In this document: positions 32,384-43,386 of the stretch, piece by piece
How the letters are laid out: each line of letters opens with the position of its first letter
How positions within the stretch are numbered: position 1 is the stretch's first letter
Source: Tribonema minus
Lineage: Eukaryota; Sar; Xanthophyceae; Tribonematales; Tribonemataceae
Direction: 5' to 3'
Assembly: GCA_017506865.1 (NCBI GenBank)
Contig: JAFCMP010000027.1
Span: 401,001 to 465,000 of the forward strand
DNA length: 64,000 nt
The notes under the pieces: generated by a model
What the model was told of the DNA's origin: nothing
Database searches by the model: none
Seen by the model: only the letters and a program-made list of their open reading frames with translations
Position numbers and translations under genes: made by a program

Positions 32384-33199
32384 GTCCGCCCGCGCCTCCG
32401 CCGCAGGGCGCTGGACCGCCGCCAGCGCCGCATCCTCGATCGCGAGCTGCGCCGCCGGCTGCGCGCGCGGCGCACCAATGCAGCAGTTGCCCAATTTGAC
32501 CCCGATCCCACGTGCCCCCTGCTAGCACCGGCCCCCCTGTACCGGCCCTACACGGCGCTCGACGCCGCCGCCGCGGGCGTGTGCGCAGGGGCTGCAGCAG
32601 CGCTCAGGCGCGCCCGCCTCAGCGCTCCACGCGTCGCCTCCCCTGCCGACGACAGCTACTACTACGACGACAGTTACGACGACGACAGTCATGACAGTTA
32701 CAGCGACAGTGAGGATGGCGGTTACGCAGGACTCGGAGGTCACGAGGCTTTGGTGGCGGCGGTGGACCGGCGCCTTGTATTCACGCGCGGTTTCCGCTTT
32801 GCGGCGCTCGCGCCCGCACGTGCGTGCCGACGGCCACGCCCTGTACCACGGCGAGTAGACCACGGATGGCAGCGCTCTGCACGGCGCGGGGTGCGCGGAA
32901 TTCCTCAATGGCTGAGGCTTCAGCACCGAGGAGAGGACACTGCGCATGCATGCCGTGAGCGCGCGTGATCTGCCGGCGATGGACGCGACGATGTTCGCCA
33001 GCGGCAGCGACCCATTCCTTGTGCTGCGCTGCAACGGCGCGGTGCGGCGCACGGCGACGGTGCGCTCGTTGCTGCAGCCGGTGTTCGATGAGCACTTCGA
33101 CACTGACATGACAGACCCTGCTGCGCAGCTCGTGGTGGAGTGCTGGGACGAGAACAGCTTCGGCAGCGACTTCATTGGCGTCGCGACCGTGCACTTGAG
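32384..33199 (+). pseudogene. Arg-rich, Tyr/Asp-rich, MORN-like and C2-domain exon
   Basis: After the acceptor caacttcacgcag come Arg-rich helices, then an acidic run (DDSYYYDDSYDDDSHDSYSD). In another frame a MORN-like unit follows (DGHALYHGE ... HGAGCAEFLNG), containing TAG at 32856-32858 and TGA at 32913-32915. The exon ends with a good C2 N-terminal half, MHAVSARDLPAMDATMF, GSDPFLVL, PVFDEHFDT and VECWDENSFGSDFIGV, and a GTGAGC donor. C2 domains bind membranes, often with calcium. The C2 domain resumes at 57319, so the retrotransposon nest sits in this gene's intron. Confidence 0.6.
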
Positions 33200-33461
33200 G
33201 TGAGCGCGCTGCTGTCATGCCCTCGCATTAGGGTTAGGGAGCTCAGCATGAAGTACTTCGAATTATGTGATATGCAATGGCAACAGGCGATCGAGAAATG
33301 AGTGGGCGGGTGCAGTGAGGTGCCATGCCCTGGGAATTAGGAGCAGGGTTTGATGTTGCCCTGTGTGCTACGAGAGGGGAGGACAAGAATAGGGACAGCA
33401 GGGCGTCGACACACTGCGGGGGTGAATGTGGGTTGACCGTTGCTTTAACTGCTTGAAGTTG

Positions 33462-33741
33462 GTTGGAAAATTACGCTGGCAGGGCACTACCGTTACCAAT
33501 GCATAGCAGCAGAGGAAGCAGAGGCGCTGGAGGCGGCTAGCGCGAAGTAGGGAAGTGATCATTTGCAGAATGTACAAATCGTGTCGGCGGAGAAACTTCC
33601 CCAGTGACGGGGGCATAACCTTCCTAGAACTAGCCAGAACGTGGCAGAAACTTCCAAGAGCAACCTGTGAAGGTTCCAAGGGCAACCTGTAAAGGTTCCA
33701 GAATACTTCCTAATGTACCAGGAATGCTCCATATTACAACA
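33462..33741 (-). repeat. LTR of outer element (3' LTR in minus sense)
   Basis: 280 bp, about 94 % identical by eye to the copy at 56738. Right end CAACA. It is followed to the right by ctcccccc, the complement of its polypurine tract. Confidence 0.75.
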
Positions 33742-33839
33742 CTCCCCCCCATTGCGACTGTGGAAGGGAGCAATGTTCAAATCAAAGTGTGTGACCTCAT
33801 CGAAACGAGCCTGGCGCGTTATCCTCTGCGCAAACAGGT

Positions 33840-34100
33840 GTGACTGAAAACTACCTGTTGGAGCATGTGGCAGTACTGTACGAGGACAACACGGCGGCGA
33901 AGCTGCTGGCGGAGGACCCGGCGTCACAGCAGCGGACCAAGCACATTGCGGTGCGGTACCACTGGCTGCGGGCTCTGGTGGAGAATGGGGCAGTGCGCAT
34001 TGAGATGATTCGCACCTTTGATCAGCATGCAGATATGCTCACTAAGCCACTTGGGCGGGTGTTGCATGAGAAGCTCATGGTAGTTGTGCTGGGGCTCTGA
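33840..34100 (+). pseudogene. copia RNase H C-terminal fragment
   Basis: The frame reads VLYEDNTAAKLLAEDPASQQ, RTKHIAVRYHWLRALVENGA and HADMLTKPLGRVLHEKL. These are hallmarks of the copia RNase H end (EDN..A..L......RTKHI..RYH..R..V..G and Q.AD.LTKPL). It ends at a natural TGA (34098-34100). The apparent start at 33840 lies in flanking and LTR-tip DNA, so it is a truncated gene. Confidence 0.8.
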
Positions 34101-34447
34101 GCACTGAGCTTGCACAGATTGCACACCGTTTGCGTAGCGGAAGCGCACCCGGCTCATACCTGCAGATTGGTATTGAGTTTCTGTCATTTGAGGGGTTGTT
34201 TGCACAGCAGTCATCTTGCAGCCACTGCTTCAATGACTGAGGGAGGGTGTTGGAGCATGTGGCAGTTACATGTTCACTACTAGGATTAGGGTTAGCCCTA
34301 GGTACGTACTTCTAGACAGACTACAATACATTCACTTCTAGCAGCACACGACTGGCGTCGGTCTTCTGTTGCATTGGTCACCTTGATGTCTGCCTCTGCC
34401 GGTGTGGTGCAACAGGGCAGTGAGCAACAGCTCTCTACGTTGCCACA
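33856..34447 (+). mobile_element. deletion derivative of a Ty1/copia element
   Basis: Flanked by CTACC on both sides (33851-33855, 34448-34452). It consists of only the first 19 bp of an LTR (33856-33874), the C-terminal part of copia RNase H, a short untranslated part with the purine tract GACTGAGGGAGGG, and a complete 200-bp LTR (34248-34447) that begins with the same 19 bp and ends in CA. Everything from LTR base 20 through most of pol is deleted. It is inserted in the outer element. Confidence 0.75.
34248..34447 (+). repeat. 3' LTR of the copia deletion derivative
   Basis: 200 bp, TGTTGGAGCATGTGGCAGT... to ...GTTGCCACA. It follows a purine tract and is bordered by the target duplication CTACC. 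Confidence 0.7.
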
Positions 34448-34724
34448 CTACCAAATGGTTGCTGAACACAAGTTGGCTTCATGCTAATGCTGCTGTGCGT
34501 GTGTGCAGCTTGTGGGCTCTCCCCCATTCTAAGCTTCTGATGAATAGCTTGAAGATGTTCTGGTCACCATGCCTATGGTGCCGCTCCGATGATGCGCGGC
34601 TGCGCGCCAATTGCTGATGTCGTGAATGCTGGCTGCGCCGTGCTGCGCCTAGCCGTGTGCCTGACTCCTCCGTCGCTGTCATGTCGGACTCCTCCGGTGC
34701 GTCCCGGGGTTTTTGTGTTGCTGT

Positions 34725-35009
34725 CATGGCTGATTTTGCTGCCGTATGTCGTCGTAGAAACTTGAGGTGCGTTGCGTGCACCTGTCCGCCTTGTAAGGTA
34801 TGGCCGTCGGTCGTCGATATAAGCGATGCTGTGAAGATTTAGAAACCGAGGGACGCTGTCGACGGATGTATCCCATCTTTGGTCGCCAAGACAAACTCCC
34901 TTTGATTGCAGGCGCTCTTTTCGGAATGCGAGAGATAGGCCTCGACGATATCTCAGATGGAGGTCGCCAACAAACTCTTCTCTTGTCGATGTCGATGTTG
35001 AAGTTCTGG
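34725..35009 (-). pseudogene. part of an outer-element reading frame, split by the Ty3 insertion
   Basis: Open minus frame NFNIDIDKRRVCWRPPSEIS and onward, rich in Arg/Lys/Ser, ending at TGA near 34725. Its upstream half is at 56517-56338 (DKLIYPKNRINCINAAQSGQ). Removing the insertion and one CTGG copy joins them in frame. Product unknown, possibly gag. Confidence 0.5.
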
Positions 35010-35307
35010 TGTTACGGATTGTACATTGTGGTATCCGTGTCTGATGATGCCATTATTAGGGCATACCCCTGGTATGTCGGGTGATGATGCAGGGTTTCAT
35101 ACATGTTACTCCTGAGTCAGATCCCCTGGATTGTGCCGAGGATCCAATTGCAACTTGCCAAAAAGGCAGCTGCACACTCACTTCTTTCTCTACCTCCGGT
35201 CTCGGCACAAGACAGCTATAGCTGAGGACACCCCCACCTCCACAGGCCTCCACCGACAACAAGGTAAGTTAGCATGCTGTAGCACACCGCTGCGCTCTCA
35301 TAAAACA
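35010..35307 (+). repeat. 5' LTR of the plus-strand Ty3 element
   Basis: 298 bp, TG...CA. Differs from the 3' LTR at four sites (two transitions, two transversions). The ORFs inside it are incidental. Confidence 0.85.
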
Positions 35308-35308
35308 G

Positions 35309-35324
35309 TGGCACTCGAAGCAGG
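35309..35324 (+). promoter_or_regulatory. primer-binding site
   Basis: TGGCACTCGAAGCAGG begins one base after the LTR, as expected for priming by a tRNA ending in CCA. The priming tRNA was not identified. The nested element's site also begins TGGCAC. Confidence 0.55.
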
Positions 35325-36151
35325 CGCTTGTGCGTGTCCTCCGCCTTAGCTGCGAGGCCTCGCAACGGTTCACAGCGTTGTGCACGGTCGTCTGCCTCAA
35401 TGGCGGAGCCACGCTAAGCTCGACCGCCCTCCGTAGGCTTCCAGGGTAGCACAGCGTAGTGTAGCACAGCGTAGTGTAGCACCGCTTGAACGTACACATC
35501 GTGGCCGCCTCTCGTGGCCAGCTAACGACAATTAACCCTTACACATCGTGGCCGCCTGCCGTGGCCAGCTAACCTCAAGTGGGACGCTCCGCCTTCGAAG
35601 CGAAGAGGCACTAGTTTATATGTGTGTGTGTGTTTGCGCGAAGCAGCCGGCATTCACTGGCTCGTGCAGTCTCCCGCGGCTGCTCTCCTGTGTTGCTCAA
35701 GCAGGCATGCGCACATGTGTGTCCCGACAGCACCCAGGTGCTCGCACATTGCCATGATCGACCATCGAGCCTTGAATGTTGACGTGATGTAGTCAGTAGG
35801 GCAGCCCTGACAGAGACTGTCTGCCGCGCCAGCTGCCGTCGGACGCTGGCACTGCCCTCTCCACGCTCAAGATGCGAGGCGTACAGGTGGCCACCCGTGT
35901 TGCATGTCATGACGCCGCCACGGCTTTGGTGGTAGGGCCGTGGACTTCACATGCACCATTCCTCTCGCAGCGACCCCAGCATCATATCGCAATGGGGGGA
36001 GGAGTGGTTTACTGGCAGCATAGTGCACATGTGATGCTGTGCCCGCTGCTCCTTTTGGTTCATGACCACACGCATGAGCATAAAAACCACCACTGACTAC
36101 ATGCACCAAAGTCTTGGAGCTCACCCTCTCCCTACTTTCTCGTCTCAGCAG
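35325..36151 (+). other. leader of the plus-strand Ty3 element
   Basis: About 830 bp of untranslated leader. It holds a 15-bp tandem repeat (GTAGCACAGCGTAGT, about 35456-35480) and a 30-bp segment, CACATCGTGGCCGCCT.. to GGCCAGCTAAC, present twice (from 35497 and 35542). A second in-frame ATG at 36062 could extend Gag by 30 residues. Confidence 0.5.
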
Positions 36152-39100
36152 ATGGCAAACAATGAGAGTGGTAACGCGGCTGGGAACCAGGGAGCTGAGC
36201 GCAGGGGCAATGGCAAGCGTGCCGCTGCCGCCAGAGCCGCAGCCCCTGCAACTACTCCGCGTTCGTCCACTGCCGCTGCTGCTGCTGAAGCTGCTGCCAA
36301 GCAGGCGGAGGAAGCCGCTGGCCATCCCCGTGCACGCTCTGGCGCGGACAACTCCGCCTCGGAGGGTGATGGACGCAGCGAGCGCGCCGCGCAAAACCCG
36401 GTGAGCCGCAGCCAAGACGCACTTTCTAGCACTCCTCCCGCTCCTGGTCGCGCACAGGACACCACCGTCAGGGAGCTTGTTCGCGCATCCAAGGCCATAG
36501 CTCTCATCCCTGACCCCCCGACAGACGCTCCGGTGGCAGTCAAAGAGCTATTTGTGTCATTGCGCGCTGAGCACACCTCCCTCGCAGAGGAGTCGCGCCA
36601 AGCCTCTGACGCCGTTAACCGGCTCAAGGTTGCTCTGATGTCCGTGGACGCCGACATCCAACGCGCTCAGAAGTCTCTTGTCAAGGTCGCCACTGACGCT
36701 GAGCGCGCCGATATCCGCGAGCAGCTCACTGCTCTCTCCGCCGACAAGTCAGAGCTCGACGCTGCGCTGATCTCTTACAGGGCACCCCGCGAGGCCAGCA
36801 GCGCTCAGCTGGTCATCCTACGCGAGCTAGCTACTCACGCCCTAAACCTCCTCAACGGTGGCGCTACCGCTGAAGAGGTCGTAAACGCCATCGCCGCCAA
36901 GCGCAACGCTCGCGCAGGTATTGCTAACCCCTTGCCTGCCCACGACGCTCCTCGCGACGCACCCTCCCGCGATCCTGACAGGGAGCGCGTTGCACAGCTG
37001 AACATCATCGCCAAACTCCCCTCCACATTATGCCTTGAACCGCTGCAGCTGACATCTGCGCTTTCCTCACGTGAACGCATGTGGCAGCAGTGGGGCGTGA
37101 AGAGGGAGTATTGGTCTGTTGCTCTTGATGCTGCCATCCCTGCAGACAAGCGTGCTGAGGTGTCTGGGCTATCTGCCACCATTGGCGGGGTTACCACGGG
37201 CTGGGACACCCTCACCTATGACCAGCGCGTAGCTGCCCTCACAACCAAATATGATGACTGGACTGCACGCCATACTGCGCGCAATGAGTGGTCTCGCCTC
37301 GTATACGACTGGCATGCTGAGTCCCCGCGTGACTTTGCCAACAGGCTTGACACTTATGGCCGGCGTGTAGAGGGGGGCTCTAACGAGGCCACTCGCCGTG
37401 AGAAGTTTTACAGCTGCATGCCTGACTTTGTTAAGGTTCAGCTGGACAGGCGTGACAACTTCTGGCAGGACCCCCTCACAGTCAGCGTGAACCACGCCGC
37501 CGCCGTCTGGCGCACTCACTTGCAAGAGCATGGGATCCCGCTCCCAGACAGCGTTGGCGCTCACGACACTCCCGCTGTCGTCGCCACTGTCACCCCCCCT
37601 AAAGGCACCCCTACGCAGGCGCCTGACGCTGCAAGCCTTCCCCGGCGCAAGGCGTCCAAGGAGGCTAAGCGGCAAGAGTGTGTCCAAGCAGCCCGGTCTG
37701 CACTAGAGGCGGATAACACGGAGTTGGCGTTTGCGCAGCTTGCGGTGCTCCATGGCAAGGGCGCCCCTGCTGCTGCGCCGCCTTCCACGCCTCTCAATTC
37801 CGGCAAGCGCAAAGCAGCGCAGGACGGCCAGCCGGCCTCTAACCCTAAGCCCGGCTTGACCTACAAGCCGTTCAACAACTGGACATGTAAGCGCTGTGGT
37901 GTGATGGTTACCACTGGCGAACGGTATGCCGATCATCACGCAAGCTCTGAGTGTCGGGACAACCGCCGCGCCCCGTCGCGCAGTCGCAGCCGCGACCTTG
38001 CGCCGCCTGCCTCTGCCGCGCCTGTCTTCGCGATGCAGGGAGCACCCATCTATGCCATGCCGCCGCAAGTGGTCCCGCAGCTGGCTGCCATGCACGGTGC
38101 CGGCCCCGCACCCTCCTGGCCCACCGTGTACCAGGCACCTGCTGCCGCGGCGCCGGCACCAGCCCCAGCCCCCACTGCGGCCGCTGCCGCAGTGCAGCCG
38201 TGGACGGCCGACATCCAGGCAGCCATCGCCGCCGCCATGGCCACCAAACACAGTGAGTCAGTGCTCGACAGCCGCTTAAGCGTTCACGCACCCCGCTGCG
38301 CGACCGCAATGCTTGCTGCGCTGGGCGTCATGTCGTCTGCTGTAGCTCAGCCTGCCAATGTGTCTGCACCCACGCCTGTTGCAAGTACCCCTGCTGCACC
38401 TGCGACATTGCACGCTGCGCGCGCTGCATCAGCATCTACGCCTGGTGCGAGTGCCCCTGCGGCACCGGTGATACCTCATGCTGCGCATGCCTCTGCTGCA
38501 TCTGCGCCTACTGACGCTGGCATGACTGCACCGCCGGCACCCTTCCATGCACGCCCTCACGTGGCTGTTCCACCTCCCCCTGCTGCTGCGACCCCTGCCG
38601 CGTCTCAGATAAGTGAGCGTGCTAGGGAGCAGGCGATGGAGCGCCATCTCACGCACGCGTCGCTGTGCTGCGGGATAGGCGGTTGGGAGGAAGGGTTTGC
38701 GCAGGCAAGTAAACTTGACTTGCATGTCAACACAGTGCTCGCTGTTGACAACTGCGCGAAGACGTGTGACGCGTATAGGGAGACACACCCTACGTCTGCC
38801 GCACCCCAGTGCATGTCATTTGATGATCCCCGCATCATCCACCAACTGCGCGAGCTGCGCCCTCACCTCACTACGTCCTCTACCCCTTGCACAGATTTTG
38901 CAAACGGGGAGGGAGTGGAGGGAGAGGCGGCGGAGCTGACATACAAGCTGGCCAAGGTGGTTACGGAGGCAGAGCTTGAGTTGGTGTTGTCAGAGAACGT
39001 CCCGCAGCTGCTCAAGTGGCAAGCATGGGGTAGGGGGAAGGCCCACCTGTTGGCCAATGGGTACGCAGTGTTAGAGACAGTCATCAAGGCATCGGAGCTT

Positions 39101-41274
39101 GACACCTGCTGCAGGCGTATGCGCGCGCTCGTCCTCATTGTGCGCAACCGCCTTGGTGTCAAGGCCGCGCTCCAGCGCCTTTGCGCAGTCCTCAATGCCA
39201 TGTGCAATAATGGAATTCCACTTTCCATGAGACATGTCCTGAAGGTTCCACGCCGTGTTCGCGGTTGCTTCTTGCGCCCTCGCGTGCGTTCCTCCAAAGG
39301 CGTGCATGACCTTGATGGACTGTTTGGCAGCCCCACGCGTCGCTGGCCTGGCTTGCCTCCTGTGAACCCTGCTCACTACATCCCATCCCCCGATGACGCA
39401 TGTGATGTACGTGATGCTATGACTGTCACCCCCCGCGACATGGCGCTCATGCTGACATACAGGTCTGACTTGCCAACTGGCAGCCAAGAGCAGTTGCAGC
39501 TGTGGCTGGCCAACCTTGTTATGCCTGATGTCGCCCACGCATTCTTGCTTGCTGCATGGTGCAGTGGCATCTTTGACATGCAAGAGTCCAGCCCCTCTGA
39601 TGATGGCTTTGCAATGTCATTGGATCGCAACTCGCCCACACCTGAGTGGCTCGCTGACAGCACTGCCGCGCTTGAACACACAGACGGCACGGCCTCACGA
39701 GAGACGCAACACACGCTCGTGCAACGCTGCATCAACGCTGTCCAACGCATCTCCCGCGACAGCGAAAGCACAGCACGTGCCAAGCTGTCTGCAGTCGACT
39801 TAGTGCCAGACAACACTGGTGAGCAGGAGAGCGACACAGACGCGGTCGCGCCCAGCTTTCTCAGAGATGCAGCACCTGACCCAGTCTCTGCAGACGCTGA
39901 CTCTGACACTGAGCCCATGGACTGCTCAGAAGAAGGGGGAGAACTCCAACAACCCCAACTTCAACTTCAACAACAGCCCCTTGCGAACCTCGCAGCGCTT
40001 AGCTTTTCTCACGTGCCTGTGCAGCCAGGCGAGAAGGTGGCCTACGCCACAGGCAGCCCCAGCGCACAACGGTTCATCAACCTCATCACACGCATGCCCC
40101 ACCAGCGAGACATCAAAGAGCTGAACATGGAGTGCATGCTGGACAACGGAGCCACGGCGAGCCTGCTGAGCATACAGCAGAGCAGACGGCTCCCAGAGGG
40201 TAGCGTACAACCGTTGCGACAGGGTGACTTCACCACCATCGAACTTGCAGACAGTAAAACGCGCATCCCTATCACCGGCGCGGTGCAGATGACTCTGCGG
40301 TTCAGGAAGACCCTCGTTCGTCATCGGTTTTATGTGACCGACATACCCATGCCTGCCATCATCGGCGGCGACTTCTTTGGGAGCTTTGGCAGTAGCCTGT
40401 CGTACTCTACCATGGAGTTCTTCCCCACGCCAGACTCCAGCGTTGCCATCCCCATGCGGCACAAGCGAGACGACAAGGCATCGAGGTTGTGCAACTTCAA
40501 GGGCCTCGTGGACAGAGTTGTCGCAGCCCCTGCTTCCCCGCCCACTGCCAAACGCAGTGCGCGCCTCCTAGAAGAGGTTGTGATGTCACCATTCTCAGAA
40601 CAAGTGGTCGAACTCGCACTGTTCCCGCCTCCTAAGGACACGCCAGAGCACACTGCGTTGATTCATGCGAGCCATGACCAGGTGATGGAGAGCCTAGCTG
40701 CGCAGGGCCTTCGCGTAGCCTTCACTGCGGTCACAGTCGCACCCAACAACCCTGTCATGGTCAAGCTTGTCAACACTGGCTCCTTGCCTGTCCTCATCCG
40801 CAAGAACACCTTTGTGGGCACAGCCATTCCTGCCACAGAGGCGGACATCCTTGAGCTTGATGAGCGGACCAGTCAGAACACAGAGCAGCTCAAACGTGAG
40901 TTGCAGAAGCGCGTGCTGGAATATGCAGTCAGACACCACCAGTCGAAGGCGTTCAGGCAGGCCGCAGACGCTGCACTCAAAGCCCTAGCCTCCGAACCAC
41001 CCATACAGGAGTCAGACTCCCCCAGCACTGTGCCAGGCACACACAGTCCGCAGCGCTCACTTGGCTCCGCCGCCCAAGTGAACGCATACAGCTCCGTCTC
41101 AGACGTTTGTGGGGATGAGGAGCTGCGCACCATGCTCATGACCGATGGTCAACTCAACCCCATACTCAAGGAGAAGGACTCGAAGGGGCAAGTATGGGCA
41201 GACCGAGTCTTTGACGTCTTGAAGCGGCATCGCGCCTGCTTCCCGGCTCACCCAAAAAACCCGCACGTCACAGA
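36152..41274 (+). CDS. gag-pol: Gag - C5 DNA methyltransferase - protease part of Ty3 polyprotein
   Basis: The frame runs from ATG 36152 to the insertion point. Residues 130-208 are a coiled coil. About 350-460 is a Gag capsid-like helical region (WDTLTYDQRV, RNEWSRLVYDWH). CKRCG...HH...C at 579 is a zinc-knuckle-like cluster, followed by a Pro/Ala linker. From 838 comes a cytosine-C5 methyltransferase: LCCGIGGW (motif I), STPCTDF with the catalytic Cys at 913 (IV), SENV at 948 (VI), CRRMRALVLIV (VIII-like), PRDMALML (IX-like) and a closing NLVMPDVAHAFLLAAW helix. It would transfer methyl groups from SAM to cytosine. DNGA at 1331 marks an aspartic protease. Motif VIII is weaker than usual. 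No stop or frameshift separates Gag from Pol. Confidence 0.85.
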
Positions 41275-41669
41275 TCTAACAAGCAACTATGTAGGTGTGT
41301 GGTTGTAAAGATCTGTGGCATGCATGGCTTACTTGTCTCTGCAGCCTGGGCTGCTGCTGATGCTGATGATGATGCTGCTGCTGGGGGAGCCATAGTGGAT
41401 GTTGTTGGGTGGCTTCAGTCACTGTGCCTCTACTTGGTCTTGTTGCTCCAGCTCTCAGGTTGTGTGCTTATGCAGAGATCTCATAGCCATCAATACTTGC
41501 AGACCCCCAAACAAGGGGCAAGTCTTAATAGTCATGAAGATCCACTACAGTGCAGCAGTCTCACTTCCTATGCTCTGAGTGTATGTACACAAGACTGAAC
41601 ATGAGGGCACTGACACATCATAAGCCTATTGATAATAAGTACTTCAATTATATACATCAAACCGTGTCA
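41275..41669 (-). repeat. 3' LTR of nested element
   Basis: 395 bp, same sequence as 51178-51572. On the minus strand it begins TGACACGGTTTG and ends GTTAGA. The 99-codon plus-strand frame inside it is incidental. Confidence 0.85.
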
Positions 41670-41683
41670 ACTCCCCCTTCTTG
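41670..41683 (-). promoter_or_regulatory. polypurine tract of nested element
   Basis: Minus strand reads CAAGAAGGGGGAGT directly before the LTR TGACACGG. The host element has the very similar GACGAAGGGGGAGC before TGTTACGG. It primes plus-strand DNA synthesis. Confidence 0.7.
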
Positions 41684-41937
41684 ACCTTTCTCTGTCCCCA
41701 GAGAAACGACTGAGACCAAAATGGGATCAGCGCTGCCAACGTACGTACCACTGTTAGATGTATCATCATAGCTACACTTATTATCTCTGCCCTCAACCAG
41801 TAGTGCTCTCATATGGACTGTCCTGTCCGAGGTTACACGTTGGTACCATGCAGCGTCATGTTCATCGTTCACACTGCATAGCCACAGCTCTACCACAACC
41901 GCAAGTTGTGTTTGTGCTTCGCTCTTGAACTTCTGAA

Positions 41938-43386
41938 TCAGCTCTCAAAATTCTTTTCGTCGTCGCTAACTTCCATCGCTTCACATTCGTTGGACGAGTC
42001 TGAGTCTGGGTCGCGCTCATCCCGGGCGGTGCTCTGCTCTTGCGCCGTGAGAAGCAGCAAGTTCCAGCTCGTCATGGGGCACGCCTCAGCCTCAGCGGTC
42101 GTTGCGGCAGTCGTGTAGTACTCAGGCCGAAGCTTGACGGTGACCAGCTGTGAAGCCGGCTGGCCATTGTACCACACCCGAAACGTGTACTTGCCGGACC
42201 GGGGCAGATACTCTTTCAGCACTCCGCGGCTCCAGCCAGTCACATGCTTCACGCGCACAGTCTGACCTAAGTAGGTCTCGCCAAAATCGGCAGGGATGCC
42301 AGGGCACATTTTCTGCACAACTTGGGGGTTTGCAGTGGTGACCCCTACATCTTTAGCCTGCTGCTGGGTGGCCTCAGCAAGAGCAATGGCTAACTGCATC
42401 TGCCTCTTGGTGAAGTCCTCCCACTCGCCGTCTTCGTAGCGTACGCGCCAGTACGGGGCTAGGTAGCCGACAACGGTCCCCCACACGTACTTGACTCGTT
42501 GCTTGAGTGAGTCTCTGTGCTCTCGCGCTACTTTTGTACCTCTGGGGAAGAGCGCCAGCGCCGCCTCTTTCGTGGCAACGCGCACGTCTCCCTTGGGCAC
42601 GCGCATCGCGTAGTCTGGCATACCGTTCTCATGCTTGAGCTCATAGAGTGCGTGGAAGGTGTCAAGCGTCCAAGGCATGGCAACCTCGAGCGCCTCGTGC
42701 TCCGTCTTCCAGCCACTTGTTGAACCATCGCGCAGGAGCCAGCGGTAGTCCCAGGAACCATTGGGGTTGTACCGGCGGTCCACCAAGCGCTCCATCATCT
42801 CGTCAGGTGCCAACATTTTTAAATCGTCGGCATTGAGCAGGGCGTATGGCCGGTCAGTCTCTAGGACTTCGGGCCTCAGGTGAAAGGGCTTCATGTTAGT
42901 CACATGCTGGCGTGTGCGGCGTATGTGACGCCCCATCATGCGGCATGAAAATGACAACCCTGAACCACCTGCCTGCTCAACAATCACCCAAGGGCCTCCA
43001 AACTTCGGGCCCAACTTCTTCGATCGGCCCTTGGCAGGCGCCTGGCGTATCATGACCAGATCGCCGACCTTGACATGCATTGCGCGCTTCACAGCCTCAT
43101 TGGCTTTGTCAATCCTGCGCACTTTGATGCCATAGGCGTCATCAATCACTTTCTGGGCCAGCTTGAGGTTGTCAATCCTGCGCTCAACCTCTGCGTGCAG
43201 GTCACCACCATGGGTTTCGTCAACAAAGGTCTCAAAAGGCAGGGTAGGCTCGCGACCATACACGCAGAAGAAGGGGCTCAAGCCCGTCTCTTCCCTGGGT
43301 GTGGCGCGTAGTGCAAACTGCACCGCTTCTAGGCCCTCATGCCAATTCTTCTGTGTCTTGTTGACCCACGCGGCTAGGACTGCCAT
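41938..43386 (-). pseudogene. gag-pol: nested element: integrase end, chromodomain-like and two SH3/Tudor-like segments
   Basis: Continues integrase after the 32-bp duplication (WHEGLEAVQFALRATPREET, GLSPFFCVYGREPTLPF), then the C-terminal GPWVIVEQAG.SGLSF and HVTNMKPFHLRP. A chromodomain-like segment follows (RLVDRRYNPNGSWDYRWLLR ... GWKTEHEAL), then a Tudor-like barrel (YLAPYWRVRYEDGEWEDF) and a second SH3-like unit (GWSRGVLKEYLPRSGKYTFR ... VKLRPEYY). It ends with an acidic tail and TGA. In chromoviruses such domains tether integration to chromatin. The ORF is open, but it has lost its upstream frame. Confidence 0.75.

Noticed and set aside
35056-35262. Minus-strand ORF repeated at 56082-56288
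   Set aside because: LTR sequence of the plus-strand Ty3 element, not a gene.
41299-41598. 99-codon ORF, identical at 51202-51501
   Set aside because: Lies inside the LTRs of the nested element in antisense. Its identity simply reflects LTR identity.
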